From positions 1 through 23,401 of the forward strand of contig LKMY01000006.1 of the NCBI GenBank assembly GCA_001564205.1: a DNA stretch of 23,401 nt, read 5' to 3'. Position 1 is the first letter of the stretch, and every line of letters begins with the position of its first letter. The notes under the pieces are model-generated. The model did no database searches, was not told where the DNA came from, and worked only from the letters and a program-made list of their open reading frames with translations. Source of the stretch: Nanohaloarchaea archaeon PL-Br10_U2g5. GTDB taxonomy: Archaea; Halobacteriota; Halobacteria; Halobacteriales; Haloferacaceae. Below, piece by piece: positions 7,086 to 15,483 of the stretch. Position numbers and translations under genes: made by a program.

Positions 7086-8491
7086 TGGATGACACCAACG
7101 GCGACACGGCCCCACGTTCGGGAGAGAAGCGCAAGAGTCGGCGAGCGTTTCTCGCACGTTCAGCGGCGGTGACCGGAGGGATCGTCCAGCTAGCCGGCTG
7201 TTCGGGGTCGTCTCCTCCGTCCACGGACGATTCGATCGACGAGCAAGACGACGACGATCTGAGCGAGCCAAGCGATCTCATCAGGGAGCCGTTCGACTCG
7301 CTCGTTGATTTAGCAGATTTCGGGATCGATCCCGAGGGAGACGAGCCGATCGGAAGCATCCTCGAAGAGGCGGCCGCTGACGGTCACCTCCTGTCCCTAC
7401 CGTCCGGACGGTACCGGATCGAGAGCCCACCCGAACTCCCCGATATCTCGCGATTCGGGCTCATCGGAGACGACGTCACCATTGTCCCGTCGCCGAGTAC
7501 GGAGACGACGCTCTTTTTCTCGAACAACAGCGACGCGACGAGCATTCATCTCGAAGGTCTCGCGTTCGACTTTACTGAGGCCGAGAGCTTCGTTCGCGCG
7601 CTTGATTTCCGGATTCCCGACGGGTTGGTCATTCGTAACGTCACCGTGCGAGGAACGTTTCACTCCGGTCGCAGCCCGGTCCGCCTAGATGTGACGGATT
7701 CTAACGGGTCCGGCCTGATAGAAGGTCTAACCCTCCCCGACGGTGGGGCGAGCGGGACGACCGTGACGGGCTGTCTCGTCGGTGCGAGCAGTCGCGGACA
7801 GCTTACATTCAAAGACTGTCACATCGAAGGATTCCCCGACAACGGGCTCTATGCGGATCCGCCCGCCGGGCGGATCGTCGTTGACGGAGGGTATTACGCG
7901 AACAGCGGAATATCGAACATCCGTGTTCGCGGCGGCTCTCTCGTGACAGGGGCTCACGTCCGGTGTGACAGTACCGAGAGAGAGTTCCGGAACATGCGTG
8001 GAATTCGGCTCAACGACTACGAGCCGAATCCGGAGGCTGAGCCCGCGGTCGTTGAGGACTCGCTGATCGAGATGATTGACGTCGGATCGAGTGACGGCGG
8101 AATCACGCTCTCGTCGGATCTCGCGAAGGCAGTGGTCAGGGACACGGAGATACGTGTCGACGTCGATGACATCAACGCGATTCGTGTTAAACCTCCGCAC
8201 GACGACCTCGTGACATTGGGACCGTCTCCGAGATTTTGGTGCGAGAACGTCTCTATCGTGGGCGAGGCAGACGACGGAGCTGCGGTACTGATCGTCGGAC
8301 GAGATGAATGCGAGATCGACGACCTCGACGTGACTCAGCCGGCTGCGAACCGAGACGGTATCGATTTTCGTCGATCGAGAGACAACGTTCTCAGGAACTC
8401 GACGCTATCGGTCGGCGGCGAGGCGATTGTCCTGACTGATTCCACCCTCGAAACGGAGAACCTCGACGACGGAAACGGATCGATGTCGTGA
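7086..8491 (+). CDS. Tat-exported lipoprotein with pectin-lyase-fold (parallel beta-helix) domain
   Basis: A 468-residue protein. The signal has SRRAFLA (twin arginines 19-20), a hydrophobic stretch and a lipobox LAGC with Cys39, so it is predicted to be exported folded by Tat and lipid-anchored outside the cell. An Asp/Glu-rich spacer follows to about residue 60. The remainder is a repetitive beta-helix of short strands (GLVIRNVTVRG, LTFKDCHIEG, AVVEDSLIEM, AVVRDTEI), as in PbH1/pectin-lyase-fold proteins. It is clearly related to the large Tat protein encoded at 8741-10552: both have an N-G-[IL]-Y-A-x-P-P segment, then NMRGIR. The frame is open to an ATG at 6938, but the Tat signal fixes the start at 7086. 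Several N-x-S/T sequons make it a possible glycoprotein. It may bind or cleave surface polysaccharide; catalytic residues are not evident. Confidence 0.8.
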
Positions 8492-8517
8492 TCTGCGCTC
8501 AGTGGGAGAGCGCTCCG

Positions 8518-8730
8518 TCAGCGGTTGTCGAACGTATCACACATCGTCTCCGCACTGGCGACGATGTACGCCTCCCGGTCGAATTCGTCCTCCTTTGACG
8601 GAACGAGGACGACCCGTTCTCCATCCCGGTAGCTGACCCAGTGGGAGTTCCACTCAACCAGTTCGTACCCGAGATCCCGGATCGGGTCGGGGTCGTGGCG
8701 CTGACGGTCCCACTCATCTGAGGAGTTCAC
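8518..8730 (-). CDS. small hypothetical protein, GTG start
   Basis: A 70-residue acidic protein of unknown family, rich in aromatic and charged residues (ELVEWNSHWVSYRDGERVVLVPS in two blocks, then YIVASAETMCDTF). No signal peptide or membrane segment is seen. The GTG at 8730 lies 10 bp past the stop of the large Tat protein gene, so the two are probably cotranscribed. An ATG at 8778 would overlap that gene by 38 bp and is less likely. It ends 26 bp from the convergent lipoprotein gene. The strand pattern looks like a small beta-rich domain. I do not recognise the family, and no function can be assigned. Confidence 0.6.
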   Translation of the reverse strand: MNSSDEWDRQRHDPDPIRDLGYELVEWNSHWVSYRDGERVVLVPSKEDEFDREAYIVASAETMCDTFDNR

Positions 8731-8740
8731 GAGTCTCGGC

Positions 8741-10552
8741 TCAGTAGTCGTCGATCGTGACATCGACGGCGCCGTCAAACTCGAGTTCGACGAGGTTGCC
8801 CGTGTAGCGGTACCCGTCGATCCCCTTCCCGAGAACGCCGTCGACCGAATCCTCCTCGACGACGTCTTCCACGGCGTCCCACTGGTTCCCGTCGGGCGCG
8901 GTGCTGATCGCCTCGTCGCGCTCTACCGTACCGCTAACCCGGAACCCGTACAGCGTCACCGAGTCGACAGCGGTGCCGTCGAGAATGAGTGTTTTCCAGT
9001 TTTCTTCGCTGGAGTCGTCCGTCTGGTCCGTCTCGTCGTCTGCTGCGTCGTCGGTCGATCCGTCGTCTGCTGCGTCGTCGGTCTGTTCTGGCTCGACGTC
9101 GAGCAACTGGTCGAGCGTCACGTCCTGTCCGTCCGCGATCAGCTGTATCGCATCGGCATCGCCGGTCGCCGAGAACTCCGTCATCGTTCCCTCGTAGTAG
9201 AACGAGTCACCGCTGCGGCTTTCGCCGCCGAGCGCGCCGGTCGCGGTCCAGGTGCCGTCGTCGTTCTCGAATGCTTCGTCGGCCGGCGACTCGGTGTTCG
9301 CGTTGTACTGCTCTCGCTCGTACAGCGGTGTGATCTCGCCGGTCGTCGTGAACTCGTACTCGGTATCGCCGGACTTCACGATTGACAGCTCCGTGCCGCC
9401 GCGTCCGACGACGCCGGAGTCGGTCTCGCTCGTCTCTTCGTCGTCGCTACCGTCCTCGCTTCCGGTCTGCTGGGGGTCGTCGCCGACCGGCGACGGGCAG
9501 CTGTCGCCGACACACACGTCATCGAACTCCGAAGGGTAGTTGAGGTTGCCGTCGCCGGTAATGGAGACGTTACTCGCTGACCAGTTTCTCGCCGCATTCC
9601 CACCTTGTTCGTTTATCGCGTCGGTACTCGTCTCGTTGCGGATCAGCACGTTCCGAATGGTTCCGCTCCCACCGTCGGCGTCGCGGTGGAGTTCGATGGG
9701 GCCGCCCGCGCCGGAGTACGAGTGGATGATCTCGCAGTTCTCGATCGTGATGTCTTCACCGACTTCGCTGACCCGAATCCCGCGCATGTTGATCGCACCG
9801 CCGGAGGTGATCGGCGGCGGACTACCGTCGTTCAACACGAGACAGTTGCGGGCGACGCTGCCGGATGAACCCAGGCGAATGCCCGTGATGTTGTTGTTGT
9901 GGAGGAAACAGTTCTCGACGATCACCTGCCCGTCCTTGTCTAATCCGGGGGGGCTCGCGTAAATTCCGTTGTTGGAGAAGTTGGCGATGTAGCTGTTCCG
10001 GATCTCGACGACGCCGGCGTGTCGAGGGGGGACGTAGTAGCCGCGGGCATCGCCCGGATTGGTATTCCCGTCGGGGAGATTGAAATTATCGATCAGCACG
10101 CGGCCGCCAGACCGGGCTTCCAGTCTAAACCGCGTCTTCTCGGGCCCAGATTCGCCGCGGAGCGTCAGGTTCCGGATCTCGACGACTCCGTCGCTGGCGA
10201 TGATCGTCTCCTGGTACGGGCCGACCTCGTTGGTGAGGATGACCTCTCCCTCGCCGATGACTGCGGCGTCGCTGCGACTCCCCGCGAAGCCGGAGCCGTG
10301 ATACTCGTACTCGCCTTCCGGAACCCGAACCTCGACGCCGCTCTCGAAGTACTCCTCGAGGTAATTGTCGATCCTGTCGCCCTCGCTGAGTCCCATTTCA
10401 CCGAGGTCGACGACCGAATCGGTATCCGCCTCTTGAGCCGTCGTAACGCCCGTTAATCCGACCATACCGACTGCACCACCGATAAGCCCCATGTAGGAGC
10501 GGCGACCAAATCGCGAACTGTGCTTGTCGTCTCCGTTATGGCTGTCTGCCAT
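8741..10552 (-). CDS. large Tat-exported pectin-lyase-fold protein with duplicated C-terminal beta-domain
   Basis: A 603-residue secreted protein. The Tat signal has R17-R18 in RFGRRSYMG, a hydrophobic core, and probable cleavage after TTA (39). Residues about 50-350 form a right-handed beta-helix (VVEIRNLTLRG, VVEIRNSYI, VIVENCFLHN, ITIENCEIIH). After an acidic linker come two related beta-modules. The first runs roughly 385-470 (ELSIVKSG...DSFYYEGTMTEFSATGDA), and the second from about 525 to the end (KTLILDGT...DGYRYTGNLVELEFDGA). They are separated by a linker with a tandem TDDAADD repeat. There is no lipobox, so the protein is released or held by its C-terminal modules. It is a paralog of the lipoprotein at 7086-8491. 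The ATG at 10552 gives a normal Tat N-terminus; an ATG at 10576 would add eight residues. A polysaccharide-binding or -modifying role is inferred. Confidence 0.8.
   Translation of the reverse strand: MADSHNGDDKHSSRFGRRSYMGLIGGAVGMVGLTGVTTAQEADTDSVVDLGEMGLSEGDRIDNYLEEYFESGVEVRVPEGEYEYHGSGFAGSRSDAAVIGEGEVILTNEVGPYQETIIASDGVVEIRNLTLRGESGPEKTRFRLEARSGGRVLIDNFNLPDGNTNPGDARGYYVPPRHAGVVEIRNSYIANFSNNGIYASPPGLDKDGQVIVENCFLHNNNITGIRLGSSGSVARNCLVLNDGSPPPITSGGAINMRGIRVSEVGEDITIENCEIIHSYSGAGGPIELHRDADGGSGTIRNVLIRNETSTDAINEQGGNAARNWSASNVSITGDGNLNYPSEFDDVCVGDSCPSPVGDDPQQTGSEDGSDDEETSETDSGVVGRGGTELSIVKSGDTEYEFTTTGEITPLYEREQYNANTESPADEAFENDDGTWTATGALGGESRSGDSFYYEGTMTEFSATGDADAIQLIADGQDVTLDQLLDVEPEQTDDAADDGSTDDAADDETDQTDDSSEENWKTLILDGTAVDSVTLYGFRVSGTVERDEAISTAPDGNQWDAVEDVVEEDSVDGVLGKGIDGYRYTGNLVELEFDGAVDVTIDDY
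9034..9083. repeat. 27-bp-period tandem repeat in acidic linker
   Basis: An identical 23-bp sequence occurs at 9034-9056 and 9061-9083, a 27-bp period. On the minus strand it encodes the TDDAADD linker repeats between the two C-terminal modules of the Tat protein. The frame is preserved. Confidence 0.75.
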
Positions 10553-10649
10553 GGACGAGTAGAGCAACATTACCATTAAGAGCGTTTTTGTGGGTTCACT
10601 GGGATTGAAAGTAAGACGATACTACTTGATTACGGTTTGATTATGAGGC

Positions 10650-10700
10650 ACGTACCGAATTATATTATCTACGTACCATTGGATATACCCTAATGGTACG
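10650..10700. promoter_or_regulatory. operator-like array of ACGTACC half-sites
   Basis: ACGTACC occurs at 10650-10656 and again at 10671-10677, 21 bp apart. CGTACCATT (10672-10680) is then mirrored perfectly by AATGGTACG (10692-10700) across an 11-bp spacer. The half-sites are about two helical turns apart, as expected for cooperative binding on one DNA face. An AT-rich stretch (attatatta) sits inside. The array is about 100 bp upstream of the minus-strand Tat protein gene and 315 bp upstream of the flippase. Confidence 0.5.
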
Positions 10701-10885
10701 AACCGCTTAATAAACGGGGACGCGCTTCTGAGATGGTAATCAGCGCATATCGGCGAGTAGTGAGACACTACTACGGGCGATCGCTCGATTTCCGGCACTG
10801 TCGAGCGAGTCAACGGCGGTTGTTGAACCGGTCTGCGGTCGGGACCATCACTCTTCACACACCGAGTCAAACAGAGTATGTTATC

Positions 10886-10894
10886 CATAACAAA
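10886..10894 (+). promoter_or_regulatory. CATAACAAA element upstream of flippase
   Basis: An exact CATAACAAA, preceded by C and followed by C, ends 120 nt before the flippase ATG. Its distance to a closer ATG at 10922, the start of a 30-codon open frame, is 27 nt. A long leader or a short upstream ORF is therefore expected on the flippase mRNA. Confidence 0.5.
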
Positions 10895-11014
10895 CCTGTG
10901 GGCAGTGGGACGTGCCAGTGTATGACCTGTGAACGTCGCTTCCCGACCGGTTCCTTCTCTTCGGCCGGTCCACACGCCCGAGCCAGTTCACCGCGAACAG
11001 GCACGGGAACATAG

Positions 11015-12484
11015 ATGTCGCTCACGGACCGCATAGTCACCGGCGTGAAAGCGAGCCTCGGCGGGAACATCATCGACTCCGTCGCGAACGGTATTCTGAT
11101 GATCGTCCTCGCGAGGTTTCTCCTCACTCCCGAGTCGTTCGGGCTGCTCCACTACGGACTGTCGATCGTCGGCGTGATAGCGATCTTCGGGACCCTTGGA
11201 CTTCCGTCGTCGGCGGCCCGCTACATCACTGAATTCGCTGAGACGGAGCCGGGACAGGTCCGGCACGTTATCCGGTTCAGCCTGGTCGTCGTCCTCGGAC
11301 TCTCGATCGTCGTCGGAGCGGGAATCGCCGCCGGGAGTGGGCTCATCGCCACGGCGCTCGAAGAACCGGATCTCGCTCCGCTACTCGTTATCGGCGCGGG
11401 CTACATCGTCTTTGGTACGTTGCGGTCCTCGGTCGGTCGGCTGTTTCAAGCCGTAAACCGGGTCGACTGGAGCGGGCGGCTTACCGCGCTTTCGGGGGTT
11501 TCCAGACTCCTCGGAGCCGTTCTTCTCGTCTTAGCTGGGTTCGGCGCGGTGGGCGCGCTCGCCGGATACGTCGTCGGATTCGCGATAACTGCCGCCGTCG
11601 GCGGAGTCGTCTTCTACCGAAGTCAGTACACCTCGTTCCCGAGCACCGACGAGATGCTGCCGGGACTCCGCAGACGCATTTTGGAGTACAGCGTTCCCCT
11701 CACCGCGACCCGCGGTGCGAACGTGCTCGACAAGCGGATCGACACGGTGCTCGTGGGGATGTTCATCGGTCCTGCCGCCGTCGGCTTTTATACGATCGCT
11801 AAGCAGGTGTCCCAGTTCGCGTCGATCCCGGCGGAGTCGCTCGGGTATACGATATCGCCGGCCATCGGCGAGCAGTCCGCGAAACAGAACCGGTCTCGCG
11901 CCCGTCAGGTGTACGAGTCCTCGCTACAACACGTCGTGCTACTGTACGTTCCGGCGATGGTCGGGTTGATCCTCGTCGCGGACCCGGTCGTTTCGACGGT
12001 TTTCGGCCCGGAGTACGCGGGAGCGGCTCCCGTGTTACAGGTGTTGGCCGGGTTCATGCTCGTGAACGCAATTAACAAGGTGACGAGCGACGGACTCGAT
12101 TTTCTCGGGCGCGCTCGCGAGCGGGCGATTGTGAAGACGGTGACCTCGGTGGCGAACTTCCTGTTGAATCTCTTGTTGATTCCGTGGCTCGGCGTGGTCG
12201 GAGCCGCCGTCGCAACCGTGCTAACGTATACCGTGTACACGACGACAAACGTCTACATCATCCACACCGAACTGGAATTGAACGTGGGTGCGTTGGGTCG
12301 GACCCTCGCCGCTGTGACCGGCGTGTCCCTCGTCATGGGCGCGGTCGTCCGACAGCTCGTCCCGCTGGTTTCAGGGCTTATTTCGCTGCTTCTCGTCGTC
12401 AGTGTCGGTGTTGTAGTGTGGGCCGTGCTCGTAACGCTCGGAGGGCTACTGGACCTCCGGCGGATCTGGACGGTCCTCACGTGA
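11015..12484 (+). CDS. polysaccharide flippase, Wzx/AglR-type (MOP superfamily)
   Basis: A 489-residue protein with 12-14 hydrophobic helices spread along its length and short loops, the normal size and layout of the RfbX/Wzx oligosaccharide flippases. The N-terminus (GVKASLGGNIIDSVANGIL, then LARFLLTPESFGLLHYGL) is the classic family opening, an amphipathic start followed by an L-x-P-x-x-[FY]-G motif. Another conserved block is GPAAVGFYTIAKQVSQF. It should move lipid-linked sugars across the membrane to the outer face, the role given to AglR in Haloferax N-glycosylation. It is convergent with the oxidoreductase gene ending at 12576, and the 91-bp gap shows no feature. The ATG directly follows a TAG of a short upstream open frame. 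Confidence 0.88.
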   Translation: MSLTDRIVTGVKASLGGNIIDSVANGILMIVLARFLLTPESFGLLHYGLSIVGVIAIFGTLGLPSSAARYITEFAETEPGQVRHVIRFSLVVVLGLSIVVGAGIAAGSGLIATALEEPDLAPLLVIGAGYIVFGTLRSSVGRLFQAVNRVDWSGRLTALSGVSRLLGAVLLVLAGFGAVGALAGYVVGFAITAAVGGVVFYRSQYTSFPSTDEMLPGLRRRILEYSVPLTATRGANVLDKRIDTVLVGMFIGPAAVGFYTIAKQVSQFASIPAESLGYTISPAIGEQSAKQNRSRARQVYESSLQHVVLLYVPAMVGLILVADPVVSTVFGPEYAGAAPVLQVLAGFMLVNAINKVTSDGLDFLGRARERAIVKTVTSVANFLLNLLLIPWLGVVGAAVATVLTYTVYTTTNVYIIHTELELNVGALGRTLAAVTGVSLVMGAVVRQLVPLVSGLISLLLVVSVGVVVWAVLVTLGGLLDLRRIWTVLT

Positions 12485-12575
12485 ACGCGGCGTCTCGGAG
12501 CGACGGATGGACAAAAAACGGCTCCGTTTCAGACAGACGTCGCCCGAGGTCGGGGACGAATCGTGGGCGGTAACA

Positions 12576-13730
12576 CTAGTTTTGCGGCGGCTCAGCGGTC
12601 TCACCGACGTCAGTAGCCGCTTCACTGCCGGTATCCTCAGTGGGTCTGTCTGACCCGGTAGTCTTGCCGCCGGCGCTCTCTCGGATCGACTCCATCAGCG
12701 TGATCGTCCATTTCGCCTCTTCGAGGGGAATCGCCGGCTCGGCGCCAGTGAGGAGGGCGTCGGCCTCACGGTCGAGCTGGTGGAACAGTGAGTCGAGCTC
12801 GGTAGCGGTCTCCCAGCTGTCGTCGCGCGACCGGCGGACGACAGATATCGCGTTTTCGAACGTCCCGGCGATCCGGTCGACTGCCTGATCGACGTTGTTC
12901 ATCGCACGGCCGGTCGGAGATCCCTGGTAGTCGCGGTCGAACTCCACAAGCGTCTGTGACACGATGTCGGCGGCGAACGAGGCCTCAGTACCGTGGACGT
13001 ATAACACTCGGACCGGAACGGTGCCGGAGAGCATCTGTGCGTTGCAGATCACGCCGTCGTCACTGACGTAGCCGACCTGAGCCCCGTCGTAGCCGAACTC
13101 CTGTTTATATTCTCCTCGGAGCGCAGTCTGCGCGGTTATCTCCTTTCGGCTGGCCGGGTAGCCCGCGATGTAGAGTGCGAGATATAGCGAGTGCGGGATA
13201 CCCTCCTCAAACTCGCCGCCGAGGAGGTCGAACGCCCAGCTCCCTCGGTTCGGTGTGTCCGGCGGCGTCAAACCCGTGTACTGCAGGTCAACGCCGCGAA
13301 CCTCGCCGAGGTCCCCCGCGTCGATCCGGCTTCGAAGCTTCCGCATCACGGGGTCGAACACGTGGTTGTGGACGACGGATACGGAAACACCAGTGTCGCG
13401 TGAAGCGGCTTCCAGCTCCTCGACCGCCTCGACCGTCTCCGCGACCGGTTTTTCGATCAGTACCGGGACGCCCGCCTTCAGCGCCTGTTTGGCCAACGGC
13501 ACGTGGGTACGAACGGGTGTACAGATGTGCACCCAGTCGAGCTGTTCGGACGCGAGCATCTCGTCGAGGTCGTAGTACGCTTTGATCCCGTACTTGATCG
13601 CTTTTTCGCCCGCGCGCTCTTCGTCGAGGTCACAGATCGCCGCGAGCTCCGTCTTCGGATTCCGATCGAGTCCCGAGAGGTGGCGCTCCGATACGACTCC
13701 CGCACCGACGACCGCCGATCGTAATGTCAT
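12576..13730 (-). CDS. Gfo/Idh/MocA-family oxidoreductase (1)
   Basis: A 384-residue NAD(P)-dependent sugar dehydrogenase. The Rossmann domain has [11 protein letters not shown] (residues 7-17) and ICDLD (32-36). The family EKP triad is at 93-95, and a second-domain start HNHVFDP (121-127) replaces the more common GH...P. The C-terminal domain has [20 protein letters not shown], where the histidine would sit near the substrate. The last 35 or so residues are an acidic, Thr/Gly-rich tail likely to be disordered. It is less similar to the other two Gfo/Idh proteins here than they are to each other, so it may act on a different nucleotide sugar. A CATAACTAA element ends 25 nt upstream of the ATG. 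The gene is divergent from the acyltransferase at 13867. Confidence 0.82.
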   Translation of the reverse strand: MTLRSAVVGAGVVSERHLSGLDRNPKTELAAICDLDEERAGEKAIKYGIKAYYDLDEMLASEQLDWVHICTPVRTHVPLAKQALKAGVPVLIEKPVAETVEAVEELEAASRDTGVSVSVVHNHVFDPVMRKLRSRIDAGDLGEVRGVDLQYTGLTPPDTPNRGSWAFDLLGGEFEEGIPHSLYLALYIAGYPASRKEITAQTALRGEYKQEFGYDGAQVGYVSDDGVICNAQMLSGTVPVRVLYVHGTEASFAADIVSQTLVEFDRDYQGSPTGRAMNNVDQAVDRIAGTFENAISVVRRSRDDSWETATELDSLFHQLDREADALLTGAEPAIPLEEAKWTITLMESIRESAGGKTTGSDRPTEDTGSEAATDVGETAEPPQN

Positions 13731-13755
13731 CGTCCGTGTTCGTCGGCTTGGCGAA

Positions 13756-13764
13756 TTAGTTATG
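13756..13764 (-). promoter_or_regulatory. CATAACTAA element upstream of oxidoreductase (1)
   Basis: On the minus strand CATAACTAA (one mismatch to CATAACAAA) ends exactly 25 nt before the ATG at 13730. The spacing matches three other genes and suggests a leaderless transcript. Confidence 0.5.
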
Positions 13765-13830
13765 GAGAGCCAAACGCCGCGTGTACCGCATCGAACGAGC
13801 GGATCGTGCTCTGTGGCGGCGAGAAGTCAA

Positions 13831-13838
13831 TATATACC
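13831..13838 (+). promoter_or_regulatory. TATA box (TATATACC) for acyltransferase
   Basis: A clear TATA-like TATATACC lies 28 nt before the ATG at 13867, in the 136-bp divergent gap. This gene therefore seems to use an ordinary TATA box rather than the CATAACAAA element. A GAGG close to the ATG may serve as a weak ribosome binding site. Confidence 0.45.
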
Positions 13839-13866
13839 TTTGTGTCTGGTCGCCGCATCCGAGGTC

Positions 13867-14376
13867 ATGAACGAGCAAAAACCCGAATCGCTACGACTCG
13901 TCGAGAACTGCCAGATAGGGGACGGCACAGAGATCGCCCCGTTCGCCGTACTCGCCGACTGCAAGTTCGGTCATGACTGTCGCGTCTGGCGGTTCGTCAA
14001 CTGTTACGGCGCGGCGTTCGGCGACGAGGTGATGATCGGGACCTTCGCCGAGATCCAGTCAGACGTCGTCGTCGGCGACCGTACTCGGATCCAGTCGCAC
14101 GCATTTATTCCGTCGCTGACGCGGATCGGCGACGACGTCTTCGTCAGCCACGGCGCGAAGCTCGTTAACGACCTGTATCCGCCGAGTGGCGACCCAGACG
14201 CCTGGGAGCCGACGATCATCGGTGACGGTGCGTCGATCGGAACGAACGCGACGCTGTTGCCCGTCGAGATCGGCGAGAACGCCACTGTCGGCGCCGGTGC
14301 GGTCGTCGTCGACGACGTCCCAGATGACGCGATCGTCGCGGGGAATCCCGCAGAAATTGTCGGCTACAACGAGTAG
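13867..14376 (+). CDS. left-handed beta-helix acyltransferase, WbpD-like
   Basis: A 169-residue protein built almost entirely of hexapeptide repeats ([LIV]-G-x-x-x-x: [59 protein letters not shown]), with the typical ending [11 protein letters not shown]. This is the trimeric LbetaH acetyl-CoA-dependent N-acetyltransferase family. Beside a 3-dehydrogenase and aminotransferase it most likely acetylates the new 3-amino group of a UDP-sugar, as WbpD does. The open frame reaches upstream to 13582, but that part overlaps the oxidoreductase and its promoter. The ATG at 13867 gives a normal family length and follows a TATA box. The candidate active-site histidines are H78 and H95. The exact sugar substrate is inferred from context. 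Confidence 0.85.
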   Translation: MNEQKPESLRLVENCQIGDGTEIAPFAVLADCKFGHDCRVWRFVNCYGAAFGDEVMIGTFAEIQSDVVVGDRTRIQSHAFIPSLTRIGDDVFVSHGAKLVNDLYPPSGDPDAWEPTIIGDGASIGTNATLLPVEIGENATVGAGAVVVDDVPDDAIVAGNPAEIVGYNE

Positions 14377-14415
14377 TCGGCGACTGACGTCAGGAAGGGG
14401 TGAGGCGTACGACTC

Positions 14416-15483
14416 TTACTGATCGGCGGAGCCGGAGCCGTCGGACTCGAGTCGCTGCGGCTCGCGCGAGCCGATCGGCTCAGTCGAGCGATCCGAGCTG
14501 GCAACGGTGACGGTGTTTCTCGTGTCGGCCGAGCGTTTGGCGTCTTCCAGCAGCTCGACTGCCCGAGCGCCAACTCGCCCCGGTGCTCGCAGCGTCGTCT
14601 CTCCGCGGCTCGCGCCGATGAACTCCTCGATCTCCGCGCGGAGCGGCTCTCGGTTCGGCGCTTCATACACCTGCTTTCCTTCGTCGCGGACGCTCATCGA
14701 CCCGTTTCGCTCGACGACTCGACTGTCGTACAGCTCGATCACGTTGTCTTCCAGGTAGTCGACGTACGCCGCCTTCTCGGAGCCGACGACGACGAGGTCG
14801 CGCCGCTTCCCGAACACCGGTACCTGCCACGACTCGTTAATCACGCTCGTCGCCCCGTCGTACTCCAAGACAAGCGTGGCGGTCTCGTCGATTCCCTCGC
14901 GAACGACGTCGTCGAGCGAGCAGTACACCTGCTCCGGCTGATCACCGAGCAGGTAGTTCGAGATATCGACGTCGTGAACACCGAGCGAGTAGAGCGCGCC
15001 CGTCGTCTCACGCGGGACCCGAAACGAGAACCTGGAGGCCGAGAGGTACTTAATCCGCCCGAGCTCTCCCCGGTCGATCCGACGCTTCAGATCGACGAGG
15101 GCCGGATGGTGTCTGAAAATGTGCCCGACTGCGAGCGTCCGGTCGTGTTCGTTCGCGACGTCGACGATCTCCCACGCGTCGTCGCTGTCGATCGCCAGCG
15201 GCTTTTCGACGAGCACGTCGACGCCGGCTTCGAGCAGATCCGTCGCGATCCGATGGTGTGTCGGCGACGGGGTCGAAACTGTCGCCGCCTCGACGCCGAG
15301 CTCCGGCAAGCGCTCGTAGTCGGTCACGCCTCGGACGCCGTAACTCGAAGCGAGGTCGTCGAGGCGGTCCTCGTCGAGGTCACACAGGATCACGTCGTTG
15401 AGGACGCCTTCCTCGGCCAGCTCGGTGGCGACGCGAACGTGGTTGCTCCCCCAGTAGCCCGTGCCGATGACGGCGTAGTTCAT
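14416..15483 (-). CDS. Gfo/Idh/MocA oxidoreductase (2), probable UDP-GlcNAc(A) 3-dehydrogenase, WbpB-like
   Basis: A 355-residue protein. Its Rossmann domain has VIGTGYWGSNH (5-15), acidic residue D35 in CDLD favouring NAD, EKP at 93-95, and GHIFRHHPA (120-128). The C-terminal alpha/beta domain carries GVHDVDISNYLLGD (168-181), where the His-Asp pair is the usual catalytic site. The final 45 residues are an acidic low-complexity tail. In the WbpB branch the enzyme oxidises C3 of UDP-N-acetyl-hexose or its uronate, making the keto-sugar used by the aminotransferase. The ATG overlaps the aminotransferase stop by four bases (ATGA), so the two are translationally coupled in one operon. It ends 39 bp from the convergent acyltransferase gene. 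Confidence 0.87.
   Translation of the reverse strand: MNYAVIGTGYWGSNHVRVATELAEEGVLNDVILCDLDEDRLDDLASSYGVRGVTDYERLPELGVEAATVSTPSPTHHRIATDLLEAGVDVLVEKPLAIDSDDAWEIVDVANEHDRTLAVGHIFRHHPALVDLKRRIDRGELGRIKYLSASRFSFRVPRETTGALYSLGVHDVDISNYLLGDQPEQVYCSLDDVVREGIDETATLVLEYDGATSVINESWQVPVFGKRRDLVVVGSEKAAYVDYLEDNVIELYDSRVVERNGSMSVRDEGKQVYEAPNREPLRAEIEEFIGASRGETTLRAPGRVGARAVELLEDAKRSADTRNTVTVASSDRSTEPIGSREPQRLESDGSGSADQ

Larger units (their letters stand above)
10553..11014. other. 462-bp divergent intergenic region
   Basis: This gap lies between the Tat protein gene (minus) and the flippase (plus). It holds the operator-like array at 10650-10700 and an exact CATAACAAA at 10886-10894. It also holds a 30-codon open frame (10922-11014) that abuts the flippase ATG. 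A longer open frame from 10733 has a basic, low-complexity translation unlike haloarchaeal proteins. Confidence 0.6.

Noticed and set aside
8518..8778. ATG-started version of the small gene after the Tat protein (86 residues)
   Set aside because: It overlaps the upstream coding region by 38 bp and adds a Thr/Ser-rich stretch; the GTG at 8730 is more natural.
9376..9603. Opposite-strand and alternate-frame ORFs within the Tat protein and other genes
   Set aside because: Long shadow frames are expected in GC-rich DNA; their translations are Arg/Ser-rich and lack the acidic bias of real genes here.
10636..10645. CATAATCAAA on the minus strand upstream of the large Tat protein gene
   Set aside because: It resembles the CATAACAAA element but needs an inserted base; too weak to count as a member.
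10733..11014. A 93-residue open frame upstream of the flippase
   Set aside because: The translation is basic and irregular and runs through the CATAACAAA element; only its last 30 codons are considered, as a possible leader.
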